A DNA stretch of 52,362 nt from an archaeon. Lineage in GTDB: Archaea; Asgardarchaeota; Hermodarchaeia; Hermodarchaeales; Hermodarchaeaceae. The stretch spans positions 1 through 52,362 of the forward strand of contig JABXGS010000152.1 in the NCBI GenBank assembly GCA_016550425.1, in the 5' to 3' direction. Shown piece after piece: positions 16,765-25,091 of this stretch (positions within the stretch are counted from its first letter, which is position 1; each line of letters starts with the position of its first letter). The position numbers and the translations under genes are program-made. The notes under the pieces were generated by a model, which had not been told where the DNA came from, ran no database searches, and saw only the letters and a list, made by a program, of their open reading frames with translations.

Positions 16765-17184
16765 TTATTCTCCAATGGCTTGGACTACTAACTGGCGGCT
16801 TCGTGGTCGAATATCTAATTCCAGGAATACGATTTGCTGCCATGTCCCCAAGGGCAACTTTCCTTTCTGAATTGGTATCGTGATGCTTGGACCAATAATT
16901 GATGCTCGGACGTGGCTGTGTCCATTCCCATCTTGCCAGCGTAAATGGTGTTCATAGACAGCGTCACGGGGGGCGAACCTTTCCATAGCGTCGGGTAAGT
17001 CTTTAAGGAGTCCTGGTTCGTATTCGATGGTGGTTAGTGCTGCGGTGGAACCAGTGCAAAAAATCGTGACTAGCCCAGATTGAATTTTACTTTTTAATAC
17101 TTGTTTTTTTACATGTTGAGTGACATCGATGATGTCAGGCTCACCTTGGGTCTCTAAATGGATTTCATCTGAATATGTAATCAT
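16765..17184 (-). CDS. YjbQ/UPF0047 family protein
   Basis: A 139-residue single-domain protein with the conserved YjbQ pattern. IDVTQHVKKQVLKS near the start is followed by GLVTIFCTGSTAALTTIEYEPGL with the STAAL(T)xxE motif, then YEHHLRWQDGNGHSHVRASIIGPS containing the His cluster, and LGTWQQIVFLELD near the end. Relatives have a weak thiamine-phosphate synthase activity, and the true role is unsettled. Length and motifs are fully normal. It is transcribed toward the CoA-transferase operon. Confidence 0.92.
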   Translation of the reverse strand: MITYSDEIHLETQGEPDIIDVTQHVKKQVLKSKIQSGLVTIFCTGSTAALTTIEYEPGLLKDLPDAMERFAPRDAVYEHHLRWQDGNGHSHVRASIIGPSITIPIQKGKLPLGTWQQIVFLELDIRPRSRQLVVQAIGE

Positions 17185-17287
17185 GATAACACCGTCAAGA
17201 CAGTGTTGTGGGTTTGCTTGGTTAATAATGCTGTGAGATTAATAGCAAAAATAAAAGGGAGGGAAAAGACGATGGAGTCGACTTTCC

Positions 17288-18196
17288 ATGCTAATTTTAG
17301 GAGTCGCTGCTTCATTAACTGCTGCGGTCGCTTGGGCGATTAGTGCAGCATTTTATAAAACAGGCGCAAAAGAAGTCCCTGCTCTGGCTTCCAATTTGAT
17401 TCGAATACTTGCACCTCTTTTTCTCCTCATGATTGGAGCACTAATGCTCAATCTGTATTCGCAAATCTTACTTTTGAGTCCTTGGGAACTTTTGTTGATA
17501 TTTGGTAGTAGTATTTTTGCCTTTGTTGTAGGTGACGCGTTGTATTTCGTGACAATTCAAAATATTGGGGTTAGTCGGGGAGTGCCTATTACCGCAACCT
17601 ATCCTCTCTTCACTCTCCTCTTGCAGATCCTATTCCTTGCTCAACCTGTGCATTTTCTCATGGTACCAGCTGCTATCATTACGGTTACTGGGATTGCATT
17701 GCTTGGTCGTCAATTGGATATTTCAGCACAAACTGAAGAGAGTATCTCCCGACGACAAATGTGGATCGGTATTTGTGCTGCACTCGCTACAGCATTCGCT
17801 TGGAGTATTAGCATCATCTTTCTTTCAACCGTCTTACAAACAACCAACCTCGTGTTAGTGGCAGTCATTCGACTAACTATCGCTTTGGCTATTCTCTCTC
17901 CTCTCGTTTTGGGGCAACAGCTCATCAAACGGGGATTGCCTCTTACTCGTCGAAAACTAGTCTACTTATCCATTGGAGGAATTTCTGCCTTGACCATCGG
18001 TTATGTAGCCTTTGCCTTCGCCCTGCAAATCATAGATACGACTTCTGTGGCCCTCCTTTCTTCTCTCACTCCACTCTTTGCAGCGATTATCAGTTGGCGA
18101 ACACTTCAAGAGAGCTTTGATGTTAAGACCTTGATTGCAATTATCGCCTGTATTATTGGAGTATTTCTCACAACGATTGCTGTTGCTCTCGTATGA
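17288..18196 (+). CDS. EamA/DMT-superfamily permease
   Basis: A 302-residue membrane protein with ten hydrophobic helices arranged as two EamA repeats (about residues 4-138 and 156-300). Repeat features are AWAISAAFYKTGAKEVP, VGDALYFVTIQNIGVSRGVP, and in the second half TAFAWSISIIFLSTV and SSLTPLFAAIISW. These transporters carry amino acids, sugars or metabolites, and the substrate is not predictable. It ends 85 bases before RuBisCO on the same strand, so co-transcription is possible. Confidence 0.85.
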   Translation: MLILGVAASLTAAVAWAISAAFYKTGAKEVPALASNLIRILAPLFLLMIGALMLNLYSQILLLSPWELLLIFGSSIFAFVVGDALYFVTIQNIGVSRGVPITATYPLFTLLLQILFLAQPVHFLMVPAAIITVTGIALLGRQLDISAQTEESISRRQMWIGICAALATAFAWSISIIFLSTVLQTTNLVLVAVIRLTIALAILSPLVLGQQLIKRGLPLTRRKLVYLSIGGISALTIGYVAFAFALQIIDTTSVALLSSLTPLFAAIISWRTLQESFDVKTLIAIIACIIGVFLTTIAVALV

Positions 18197-18281
18197 GCTT
18201 CAACCTTATCAAAGGGAATGTTTTAAGGTCAACTATCTCCATTCTTCGATACGAAACCTAAACTTCAATGGAGGCGCACCA

Positions 18282-19514
18282 ATGAAATATGAGGACTTTT
18301 TCAATCCTAAATACAAACCCCACGACACTGATACTATCTGTACATTTCGTATTCAAACCCGTGATCCCCAACGAAGCATGCGATGGGCAGCAGGAGGGGT
18401 TGCTGCTGAGAGTTCGATTGGAACCTGGACGGAATTAACCACTGAGAAGCCGTATATGAAAAAATTAGCTGCCACCGTCTTTGAACTAAAGGACAATATT
18501 GCCCGTATTGCTTATCCTTTTGGATTATTTGAACCCGGTAACATGCCCAACATCATGAGTTCTGTTGCTGGAAACGTGTTTGGTCTTGGAGATATTCAAT
18601 ATCTGCGATTACTGGATATTCACTTTCCCAAAGAATTAGTGAAAAGTTTTCCAGGACCTGCTTTTGGTATTCCTGGTATCCGTAAAACCGTCATGGTGGA
18701 TAAGCGTCCTCTGATCGGAACTATCGTGAAGCCCAAATTAGGATTGAAAACCAAAGATCATGCTTCAGTCGCATATGCTGCCTGGGCAGGAGGGTGTGAT
18801 GTTGTGAAGGATGATGAGAATCTCTCGAGTCAGGCTTTCAATCCCTTCGAAGATCGGGTCGTTACGACCCTTGAGCAGCGTGATCGAGCAGAAGCGGAAA
18901 CAGGGGATAAGAAGGTTTACTTGATAAACGTCACGGCAGAAACTCAAGAGATGTTACGCCGCGCTCAATTTGTCGAAGATCATGGAGGACGGGTTGCCAT
19001 GATTGACATCTTAACCTGTGGTTATGCCGCAGTAGCTACACTCCGCAATCAAGGGTTTAAATTAATTCTCCATGGGCACCGAGCCATGCATGCCGCATTT
19101 ACCAAATTGCCCTATCACGGTATCGCGATGCCTGTTATCGCAGTTGTATCCAGATTATTAGGAATTGACCAACTGCACGTGGGAACCGCTGTGGGGAAAA
19201 TGTCGGAGGATCGAGAAGAAGTCCAAACAAATATTCAACAATGCACCCAACCATTATACGGTCAAAAACCCACCATGCCTGTGGCTTCTGGGGGGCTCCA
19301 TCCGGGACATATCCCTGCATTGATTGATATTTTTGGCAAAGATGTAATAATCCAAGCAGGCGGTGGTATTCACGGACATCCCAAGGGAACTAAAGCTGGG
19401 GCAACAGCAATGCGGCAGGCGGTTGATGCAGTACTTTCTGGCCAGTCTCTCAAAGATTATGCCGCCTCTCATCCTGAATTGGCTGAAGCCTTGAAGCGGT
19501 GGTCAAGCGCATAG
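18282..19514 (+). CDS. rbcL: RuBisCO large subunit, form III
   Basis: The 410-residue enzyme retains every catalytic position that I can align. These are ESSIGTW (Glu, Thr, Trp), Asn in SVAGNVFG, Lys150 and Lys152 in VKPKLG, Lys176-Asp-Asp-Glu179 (carbamylated Lys site), His266-Arg267 and His270 in HGHRAMH, His299, Lys306 of loop 6, Ser336-Gly-Gly, and GGGIHGHPKG. It is therefore a true carboxylase rather than a form IV RuBisCO-like protein. Wording of KSFPGPAFGI and KDDENLSSQAFNPFEDR is archaeal form III. In archaea this enzyme usually acts in AMP/nucleoside salvage after AMP phosphorylase and ribose-1,5-bisphosphate isomerase; neither is in this window. ATG 18282 has GGAGG seven bases upstream. 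A longer frame from 18135 would overlap the permease. Confidence 0.93.
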   Translation: MKYEDFFNPKYKPHDTDTICTFRIQTRDPQRSMRWAAGGVAAESSIGTWTELTTEKPYMKKLAATVFELKDNIARIAYPFGLFEPGNMPNIMSSVAGNVFGLGDIQYLRLLDIHFPKELVKSFPGPAFGIPGIRKTVMVDKRPLIGTIVKPKLGLKTKDHASVAYAAWAGGCDVVKDDENLSSQAFNPFEDRVVTTLEQRDRAEAETGDKKVYLINVTAETQEMLRRAQFVEDHGGRVAMIDILTCGYAAVATLRNQGFKLILHGHRAMHAAFTKLPYHGIAMPVIAVVSRLLGIDQLHVGTAVGKMSEDREEVQTNIQQCTQPLYGQKPTMPVASGGLHPGHIPALIDIFGKDVIIQAGGGIHGHPKGTKAGATAMRQAVDAVLSGQSLKDYAASHPELAEALKRWSSA

Positions 19515-19570
19515 GCTCACTCCTGACGGCTCAATACTGGAATAAGCATGTCCTCTTTAGAGAATTGATC

Positions 19571-20455
19571 TTATGGTAAGAATATTTGTAAAAGAACTGC
19601 TGGAATCCAGGGGATGACTCCGAAAAGGACGACAATGAGTCCGGGAATGGGTTTGTCAATCCGTCGTCGGTAAAGAATCACTAATACAGCGGATCCAACA
19701 AAGAGCATAATCACTGATGCAACTGTGACATAGATGTTAAAATAGGCTAGGGAGTGGGCAACAATTGCGGCGTAGGAAACGATATCTCCAACACCCATGA
19801 AAGTACCACCGAGCATGGTTCCTAAGAGATCCATGCCTTCTGCCCGTTCCTGCCAATCTGGGTGCACAGCTTGGGCAGTAAAAATGTCAATGGCTGCTAA
19901 GGCAACGAAGAGGATAAAGAGGGGCATCGTCGGAATCGAAACGCCCAGAAAAGCCCCGATACTACCACCATACCAAAGAACCATGACTTGTCTTCCCCAA
20001 TTAGGTAACATATCTAAAATAATGAAAAGAATGGCAAACATCGAAAAATACAACGAAGCAAACGCAAACACTGAATATAGAAAAAGGTTGGAAACACCTT
20101 GTAAGAAGAAGAGTAAGATAACGTGTCCGACAAGTAGGGTTGCTAAGAAGAGCAGAGGGGAGAGAAGAATCGACACGAATAATCGGTCTGGCCGTACGCT
20201 GGTGAAACGGAAGAATAGGTTAAGGATAAACACAATCCCAAGGCCTGTACCAGCGTATAGCAATACCATGTAGACATTTAATGGATATGGAAAGGCAAGA
20301 CCTAACGAAATGTATGCCAGGTTTGTCGTCGTTGTCAGAACCCACGCCAAAAAGCCCCCGTATGCGGATGCTATGGCAATTTGTAGAAGAATGGTTAAGA
20401 TTCGTCGGCTATCCTCGTTTTCGAGGAATGACCGTCTTCCCGATGTACTGTTCAT
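19571..20455 (-). CDS. presenilin/signal-peptide-peptidase-like membrane aspartyl protease candidate
   Basis: The 294-residue protein has about eight to nine membrane helices. Two intramembrane aspartates fit the GxGD protease family: Asp190 in ALAAIDIFTA (the YD position, with Ile for Tyr) and Asp224 in MGVGDIVSYA (GxGD). The expected PAL element before the last helix is not clear; KPIPGLIVV is the nearest candidate. If active it would cut membrane-embedded peptides such as spent signal peptides. It lies head to tail after the peptide-binding protein gene, separated by a hairpin terminator, with GAGGT before its own ATG. A non-protease DUF1119-like membrane protein remains possible. Confidence 0.65.
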   Translation of the reverse strand: MNSTSGRRSFLENEDSRRILTILLQIAIASAYGGFLAWVLTTTTNLAYISLGLAFPYPLNVYMVLLYAGTGLGIVFILNLFFRFTSVRPDRLFVSILLSPLLFLATLLVGHVILLFFLQGVSNLFLYSVFAFASLYFSMFAILFIILDMLPNWGRQVMVLWYGGSIGAFLGVSIPTMPLFILFVALAAIDIFTAQAVHPDWQERAEGMDLLGTMLGGTFMGVGDIVSYAAIVAHSLAYFNIYVTVASVIMLFVGSAVLVILYRRRIDKPIPGLIVVLFGVIPWIPAVLLQIFLP

Positions 20456-20476
20456 AACTAATACCTCATAGTTTGC

Positions 20477-20511
20477 TAAAAAAAGAAAGGGTTGTAGGGC
20501 CGAAGCCCTAC
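20477..20511 (-). terminator. hairpin with UUCG loop and T-tract after the binding-protein gene
   Basis: Read on the minus strand, GTAGGGC-TTCG-GCCCTAC (20511 to 20494) is a perfect seven-pair stem closed by C-G around a UUCG tetraloop. It is followed at 20488-20477 by a T-rich run. It starts 12 bases after the stop of the ABC binding-protein gene and so looks like a factor-independent terminator or 3' stabiliser. Confidence 0.7.
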
Positions 20512-20523
20512 GTTTTGAATAGA

Positions 20524-22422
20524 CTACTTGCGAATGCGGAAGAAGTAGACGCCAGCAATGATGATGATAACAATCACTACGACGCCAATTCCAACATAGA
20601 GCCAGATGTTAATCGGACCAGCGCAAGGTGGTCGATCCGGTGACTCTAAGCCAAAGTGCCAGTCTGCATTACGCTCAAGAATGACATATTGGCCAGGCAC
20701 TCGTGTAACCCACTTCATGGAACTTGTACCCGTCATGTCTGACGGAGTTGTTGGTACCCATGCAGTGAAGTTGAAGTGTGGCTCCCAGATGTGCTTCGGC
20801 AAGATAGAGAGAGAGGTTGCTCGTGAGAACTCAAAGTAACCTGATTGGTTGGTATAGATTTCGACTGTGTAGTCATCAGGCGTTTCAATCTTGTAGATGT
20901 TCTCTACAAGGTCATAGTCGTAAGGACCATACTGCCAGATGGTGCCAAAGCTGTACTCAACATCCTCGGAGGTGAAGGCTTCACCATCATGCCAGGTTAC
21001 ATTCTCATAGAGGTAGAAGGTAAACAGCTGTCCATCTTGGATATCGCCTGAAGCAACGGTTGGTTCAATAGTCCAGTTGTACGCTAGGTTGGGTTCTTTC
21101 GCCCATGTGATGGGGTCAATTGTCCAAAGCTCATCGTAGATGTGTTGCATGACTTGTGAGGTGTAACCAGAGTCGCTCATAATAATGTTGGTGGTGTCCA
21201 TACCCTCAGAGAGGACACAGATGTACTCTAGAGGATAACATGAACCATAGGGTCCACCGGCACTTTCCTTCAGCTTAAGCTGATGGAAGGTGTATTTGTT
21301 ATTTTGCATCCGGTTTACACCAGCCATGTTGACATAGCCTTCCCAAATATCAGTGCGGTAGGCATTGATGTAGGCGTCGTTGTAACAGACCACCATGGGC
21401 ATGTCTTCCATGAGGATCTTACTACAGTTCCAGGCCCAATTTCGTGCCTCCAACTTCGTTGGGGCGGACATCATTTGTGTGACGTTGTAGTCATATTCAG
21501 AGTTGTTGTAGCGGTAGAAGAATCGGTTGTCAGGTGCACTACTGTAGAAGAAGTCGTACAGGAGGTCGGGTTCACCTGGAGGACTAATGTTCCAGCTGAA
21601 ACATCCTAACCAAAAGTCACCACTTTCAAGGGCATCAATCAAGGCATCAAAGTTGACTTCAACCATAGTCCCTTTAATACCGCATTCATCTAACCCATCA
21701 AAGGCGATGAGGACGGCTTGAATAGCCGGATCGTAACCTGCTGAAGCCATTCCTTCAATTGCGATAGCATCAGAGTCTAGGTCTATGCCTGAATCGTAGT
21801 CGTTGTTATCGTTGACATCATAATAACGGTAACCGTCAGGGGAATTAGTAGCCCTGAAACCAGCTGCATCAAGAGAAGCGTTGGCTGCTGCAATGTCTTT
21901 ATTGTAGAAGTGAGAAGTCATTTGACTATCATATTCCCAATAGACAATGGGCAGCGGAATGGGGCCGTCCATGGGTTCAGCGTATCCGCCTGTGGATGCT
22001 TCAGTTACGGCGAATTTGTCTAATGCATACGCTACAGCTAGACGATATCCCGTAATGTTGGTCGGGAATTTTTCACAATTTAAGGTGAACTGTCGATAGA
22101 TGACCCCGAGTTCTGAGGTTACTTCAACACCTGCAGTAGCTTCGAGATCGGGCACTGAATCCGCTGGGACACGCTCGTCAAAACCATAGACCTGACCCGC
22201 CTGCAAGGCAAGCAGTGCTTGCGCCTGATCCTCAGATGGATAGACGACATATGTTATTCTGTCAAGGTAGCCACCGTGAGGATTATATCCGCTAGCGTAA
22301 GACCAGTCAGCTCGCGTGGTGTATGATTGAGGCGCTAAGTACGCAAGAGAAAGGAAGAGGCCCACTAGTGCAATAGCTGTCACTAAAGTTAGTCTTTTAA
22401 CTTTACTCAATTTATTTTTCAT
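20524..22422 (-). CDS. peptide/oligopeptide ABC transporter substrate-binding protein (family 5), membrane anchored
   Basis: The 632-residue extracellular binding protein has an N-terminal hydrophobic helix (about residues 9-31) acting as signal or anchor. A family 5 solute-binding domain follows, with YRLAVAYALDKFAV, an INPITW-like IDPITWAKEPN and LYENVTWHDGEAFTSEDVEYSF. A C-terminal membrane helix (about 607-628) is followed by a basic tail. Repeated use of the FTLNCEKFPTN and WHDGEAF regions is typical of DppA/OppA. It should hand peptides to the permeases at 23661 and 25773. GGAAGGA abuts the ATG, a TATA-like element lies at 22495-22505, and a GC-rich hairpin sits in the leader. The anchoring at both ends is an archaeal solution to lacking a periplasm. 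Confidence 0.92.
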   Translation of the reverse strand: MKNKLSKVKRLTLVTAIALVGLFLSLAYLAPQSYTTRADWSYASGYNPHGGYLDRITYVVYPSEDQAQALLALQAGQVYGFDERVPADSVPDLEATAGVEVTSELGVIYRQFTLNCEKFPTNITGYRLAVAYALDKFAVTEASTGGYAEPMDGPIPLPIVYWEYDSQMTSHFYNKDIAAANASLDAAGFRATNSPDGYRYYDVNDNNDYDSGIDLDSDAIAIEGMASAGYDPAIQAVLIAFDGLDECGIKGTMVEVNFDALIDALESGDFWLGCFSWNISPPGEPDLLYDFFYSSAPDNRFFYRYNNSEYDYNVTQMMSAPTKLEARNWAWNCSKILMEDMPMVVCYNDAYINAYRTDIWEGYVNMAGVNRMQNNKYTFHQLKLKESAGGPYGSCYPLEYICVLSEGMDTTNIIMSDSGYTSQVMQHIYDELWTIDPITWAKEPNLAYNWTIEPTVASGDIQDGQLFTFYLYENVTWHDGEAFTSEDVEYSFGTIWQYGPYDYDLVENIYKIETPDDYTVEIYTNQSGYFEFSRATSLSILPKHIWEPHFNFTAWVPTTPSDMTGTSSMKWVTRVPGQYVILERNADWHFGLESPDRPPCAGPINIWLYVGIGVVVIVIIIIAGVYFFRIRK

Positions 22423-22441
22423 TCCTTCCGAAATTTACCTC

Positions 22442-22467
22442 GCGGCCTTGCGTAGGCGCACTGCCGC
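22442..22467 (-). promoter_or_regulatory. GC-rich stem-loop at the 5' end of the binding-protein mRNA
   Basis: Minus strand: GCGGC-AG-TGCG-CCTA-CGCA-AG-GCCGC. Two perfect helices of five and four pairs flank a symmetric AG/AG internal loop that could form tandem A-G mismatches. It lies 20 bases before the start codon and about 28 bases after the TATA-like element, so the transcript would begin almost at the stem. It may stabilise the mRNA or modulate initiation. Confidence 0.5.
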
Positions 22468-22494
22468 AAAAGGTCACCGACACTATTCTATCAA

Positions 22495-22505
22495 CATATA
22501 TATAG
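22495..22505 (-). promoter_or_regulatory. TATA-like promoter of the binding-protein gene
   Basis: CTATATATATG on the minus strand, in an otherwise mixed context. Archaeal transcription normally starts about 25 bases downstream, which would be near 22470, giving a leader of about 48 bases that opens with the GC-rich hairpin. Confidence 0.45.
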
Positions 22506-22676
22506 GCTATGGTTGGGGCGATTACACCATACTCCTCACAATTTTTCCGTTTATTCTACGGGAGTTTCACATCGTTTCCTTGAATTCTAGATGTTATTGA
22601 TTCTTTTGCTGAAAATGCAATTGCATCCAAGAATAGGACCTGTGAGGTGCAGGGTAAGTTTTCTCCCCTTTTTTGC

Positions 22677-22835
22677 TTATTTACTTCTGACGTGGAAGAA
22701 ATGTACACCGACAATGATGATAACTACTATAGCTACGCCTCTTCTCACATAAAGGATTGGATTGAAGCTGATTGTCAATACAGGACAAGTCTTACGTGAA
22801 TTCTAAAACGCCAGTCTTCGAAACGATTTAAAACG
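22677..22835 (-). pseudogene. decayed 3' end of a second peptide-binding protein gene
   Basis: Reading toward the stop at 22677, the frame gives FNPILYVRRGVAIVVIIIVG and then VHFFHVRSK. This parallels the C-terminal anchor of the intact binding protein (INIWLYVGIGVVVIVIIII, then AGVYFFRIRK). In a second frame about 22790-22830, NRFEDWRFRI parallels the RNADWHFG stretch of the intact protein. The two pieces are joined by a frameshift and nothing upstream is recognisable. The intact gene is adjacent, so this is best read as the relic of a tandem duplication whose 5' part was lost, or of an older copy replaced by the present gene. It fills the otherwise empty stretch between 22423 and 22850. Confidence 0.6.
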
Positions 22836-22850
22836 ATATATTAATCGAGA

Positions 22851-23141
22851 CTAGGCTTCTTCAGGGTTGGTTTCCCTTTCCTCAAGCTCTTCGCTAAGCG
22901 CAGGTGGAGTCGGTCGTTGGCGTCTTAGAGTTCGTGATGAAAGTTCAAGACTTATAATCGCAACGATTAGAATGCCAAATGTGAGCACCCCGATAAAAGC
23001 AATCATGCCTCCAAGAAAAGCAAAAAGTGGCTCAGCTATCCAGAACACATACATCAAAGCTATCCCACTAATTATCAGGAAAATAGGGATGAGAATGGTC
23101 CATCGTCGGTAAATGACTTTGATTTTTCTTGCTTCTGTCAA
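22851..23141 (-). CDS. small two-helix membrane protein in the peptide-transport locus
   Basis: A 96-residue protein with a basic N-terminus (about residues 1-13), two hydrophobic helices (about 14-34 and 40-66), then a charged tail rich in Arg and finally Glu. No family is recognised. It follows the four-helix protein gene on the minus strand by about 50 bases, so it probably belongs to the permease transcript. It could be an accessory or assembly factor of the importer; nothing in the sequence specifies this. Confidence 0.55.
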   Translation of the reverse strand: MTEARKIKVIYRRWTILIPIFLIISGIALMYVFWIAEPLFAFLGGMIAFIGVLTFGILIVAIISLELSSRTLRRQRPTPPALSEELEERETNPEEA

Positions 23142-23190
23142 AGTGTGTTCCCATTTAGCAATTTATGTGTTGTTTACTTATGCGTATCGA

Positions 23191-23664
23191 TTACACGAGT
23201 TCTTTGGTTCGGGGTTCGATTATGAATTCATTGAAGACGAGTCCTGTAGTAGTCCCAAGGACGAATACAAGAACGAGAGGAAAGAAAATTGGTAATGACA
23301 AGGCAAACTGGCCTATTATGAAATAGGTAATTGCTTGAGTGATTATTCCGAGAAATGCAGGAAGAGCGCGAATATAAGTAAATAGAATGATGGTGCACAC
23401 CATTGTCAGAAACATTGCAGTAAGAGCATCCTTGAATTCGATGGCTAAAACCCCAATTAAAAAGGCGGGAATAAAGAGGAGAAAAATCGCATTGAAAGCG
23501 ATTATAGGATAGATCATAGTTAATGTGACGTGGAGGATAGTGGTGCTAATAATTGTTGCTCCTATTGTTGAATAAACTGTTAGGATAAGTCGGTCTTTTG
23601 GGAATCGCATAGGTTCGTCCTCGGAGCTGAGTTGGATTAAAGGTAGTCTCTCTTGGGTAATCAA
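23191..23664 (-). CDS. four-helix membrane protein coupled to the permease gene
   Basis: A 157-residue, strongly hydrophobic protein with about four membrane segments between residues 27 and 145, a short acidic/polar N-terminus and a charged C-terminus (FNEFIIEPRTKELV). It begins within the last codons of the permease gene (four-base ATGA overlap at 23661-23664), so it is translationally coupled to it. No known domain is recognised. The overlap makes a structural or regulatory link to the peptide importer likely. Its length and helix count do not match any standard ABC subunit. Confidence 0.6.
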   Translation of the reverse strand: MITQERLPLIQLSSEDEPMRFPKDRLILTVYSTIGATIISTTILHVTLTMIYPIIAFNAIFLLFIPAFLIGVLAIEFKDALTAMFLTMVCTIILFTYIRALPAFLGIITQAITYFIIGQFALSLPIFFPLVLVFVLGTTTGLVFNEFIIEPRTKELV

Positions 23665-24683
23665 CCATATTTTATTCGTGGGTCCAGGATGCCATATAGG
23701 ATATCCGCGAGGATGTTAGCAACGATGACAGCGGCCGCTATCATAAAGAATATCGCTTGTGCAACTGGCCAATCGTTGCTGATAAGTGAGTAATAGAGTA
23801 ATCTTCCCATCCCATACCATACGAATACAGTTTCAGTTAGCACGGCTCCAGATATGATGAATGCAAAGTTAATGGCAATTAAGGAGATGATAGGGAGGAA
23901 TGCATTTCGCACTCCATGTTTGTACATTACAGTGCGTTCATCGAGTCCTTTGGCACGCGCTGTGAGGATATAGTCTTCAGTTAGGACATCGACTAGCGTA
24001 TTTCGCATCAGCAGCATGTATCCTCCAAAGAATCCCAACGTTAAGGTAAGCGTGGGGAGAACGAGGTGCCAACCGACGTCGAGGGCATAAGAAATTGGAT
24101 CATTAGGAACGGTTCCTGGTGGGCTGATTGTGTGACCCATAGGGAAGAGGGCGATTCCAAAGAACATCTGTGGGATGACGGAGAAGGCGAGGAGAAAGAC
24201 CATGCCCATCCAGAATACTGGTAAACTGTACATAGTTAGGCTGAAGGTGATAAGGCCGGTGTCTAAAGCCCCGCCGTGTCGGCTGGCAGCAATTATGCCA
24301 GTGACGACGCCTAATAAGACAGCAAAGATCATTGAAGTGCCCATTAGGAGGAGGGTGTTGGGTAGTCGTTCCTGAATATCCATGACTACTGGGCGAAAGC
24401 TCATGAAACTTTGACCGAATTGCCCAGTGAGCATGTTTTGCATGTATCGGACAAAGTGTCGGAACCAATCGTACCATGTGGCATTTGCAGGGGGAAGTTG
24501 ATAGAGGACCCGAATTCTTTCTATTGAATCGAGTTCCATTCCGGGAGTTATGTACAGGCTTGCGGGATCAATTCCTAAAACGAAGACGGGTATTCGAAAG
24601 AGGAAGAAGTTGAATACGAGAACTGCTATGAAAAGGGCAATTGCTACGATAACACGTTTAACAAGGTAATTTCGCAAACCCAT
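23661..24683 (-). CDS. peptide ABC transporter permease, DppB/OppB type
   Basis: A 340-residue inner membrane subunit with six helices. It has the N-terminal NYLVKRVIVAIALFIAVLVF, an extracytoplasmic loop of about 80 residues, and the BPD_transp_1 core. The core carries the coupling-helix sequence DYILTARAKGLDERTVMYKHGVRNA, the EAA-type motif contacting the ATPases. FVWYGMGRLLYYSLISNDWP and ILADILYGILDPRIKYG end it, as in most DppB proteins. It forms the pore with the C-type permease encoded divergently at 25773. Start ATG 24683 fits the family. The reverse-strand location, apart from the C/D/F genes, means two transcripts build one transporter. Confidence 0.93.
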   Translation of the reverse strand: MGLRNYLVKRVIVAIALFIAVLVFNFFLFRIPVFVLGIDPASLYITPGMELDSIERIRVLYQLPPANATWYDWFRHFVRYMQNMLTGQFGQSFMSFRPVVMDIQERLPNTLLLMGTSMIFAVLLGVVTGIIAASRHGGALDTGLITFSLTMYSLPVFWMGMVFLLAFSVIPQMFFGIALFPMGHTISPPGTVPNDPISYALDVGWHLVLPTLTLTLGFFGGYMLLMRNTLVDVLTEDYILTARAKGLDERTVMYKHGVRNAFLPIISLIAINFAFIISGAVLTETVFVWYGMGRLLYYSLISNDWPVAQAIFFMIAAAVIVANILADILYGILDPRIKYG

Positions 24684-24815
24684 GAGATCACATCGCTTCT
24701 TGTTAGCCGAGTTCTTTGAAAGCCTAATACTAATAAAACTATCTAAAGAGGTAGTAATAATGCCTGTTCAATGGTTTAGAACGCTCCTGAAAAGAGATTG
24801 TATAAGGTGAATTGA

Positions 24816-25091
24816 ATGTCAAGTCAAATGGGCTTTCGGGCACTATTAGCGACCAAGTCAACCTTAAAATGGTTCATTGTAATTGGGGTCGTGCTCGTAA
24901 TTCTCGGAGTGATAATTTCTTTCTTTATCTTTGTTGGTCTTGTGGTTTTTTGGATTGGTGTAACTTTCATTGCATTCTCAGCAATCGCTTTAATCTATCT
25001 TTGGCTAACAGAAAAATATCTTCCTGGTCCCCAAACTGATCCAGTTCGTCGTAGCTCACCGATGGAAATCATAATAATTAGAGAGGAATAA
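24816..25091 (+). CDS. small two-helix membrane protein
   Basis: A 91-residue protein: short polar start, two long hydrophobic helices (about residues 18-41 and 43-66) with a tight turn, then a hydrophilic tail. There is no recognised family. It sits in the divergent space between the two halves of the importer locus and overlaps the convergent LEA14-like gene by 14 bases at its 3' end. The overlap and a modest start context (AAGGTGAATTG before ATG) support expression, but not function. Confidence 0.5.
   Translation: MSSQMGFRALLATKSTLKWFIVIGVVLVILGVIISFFIFVGLVVFWIGVTFIAFSAIALIYLWLTEKYLPGPQTDPVRRSSPMEIIIIREE

Noticed and set aside
18135..18281. Upstream in-frame extension of RuBisCO
   Set aside because: It overlaps the permease gene, has no family similarity, and the GGAGG before ATG 18282 gives a better start.
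18282..19514. Form IV RuBisCO-like protein
   Set aside because: The carbamylated-lysine site, loop 6 lysine and metal ligands are all present, unlike form IV.
20606..21609. Open frames antisense to the peptide-binding protein
   Set aside because: They mirror the codon structure of a well-supported gene and have no start signals or family similarity.
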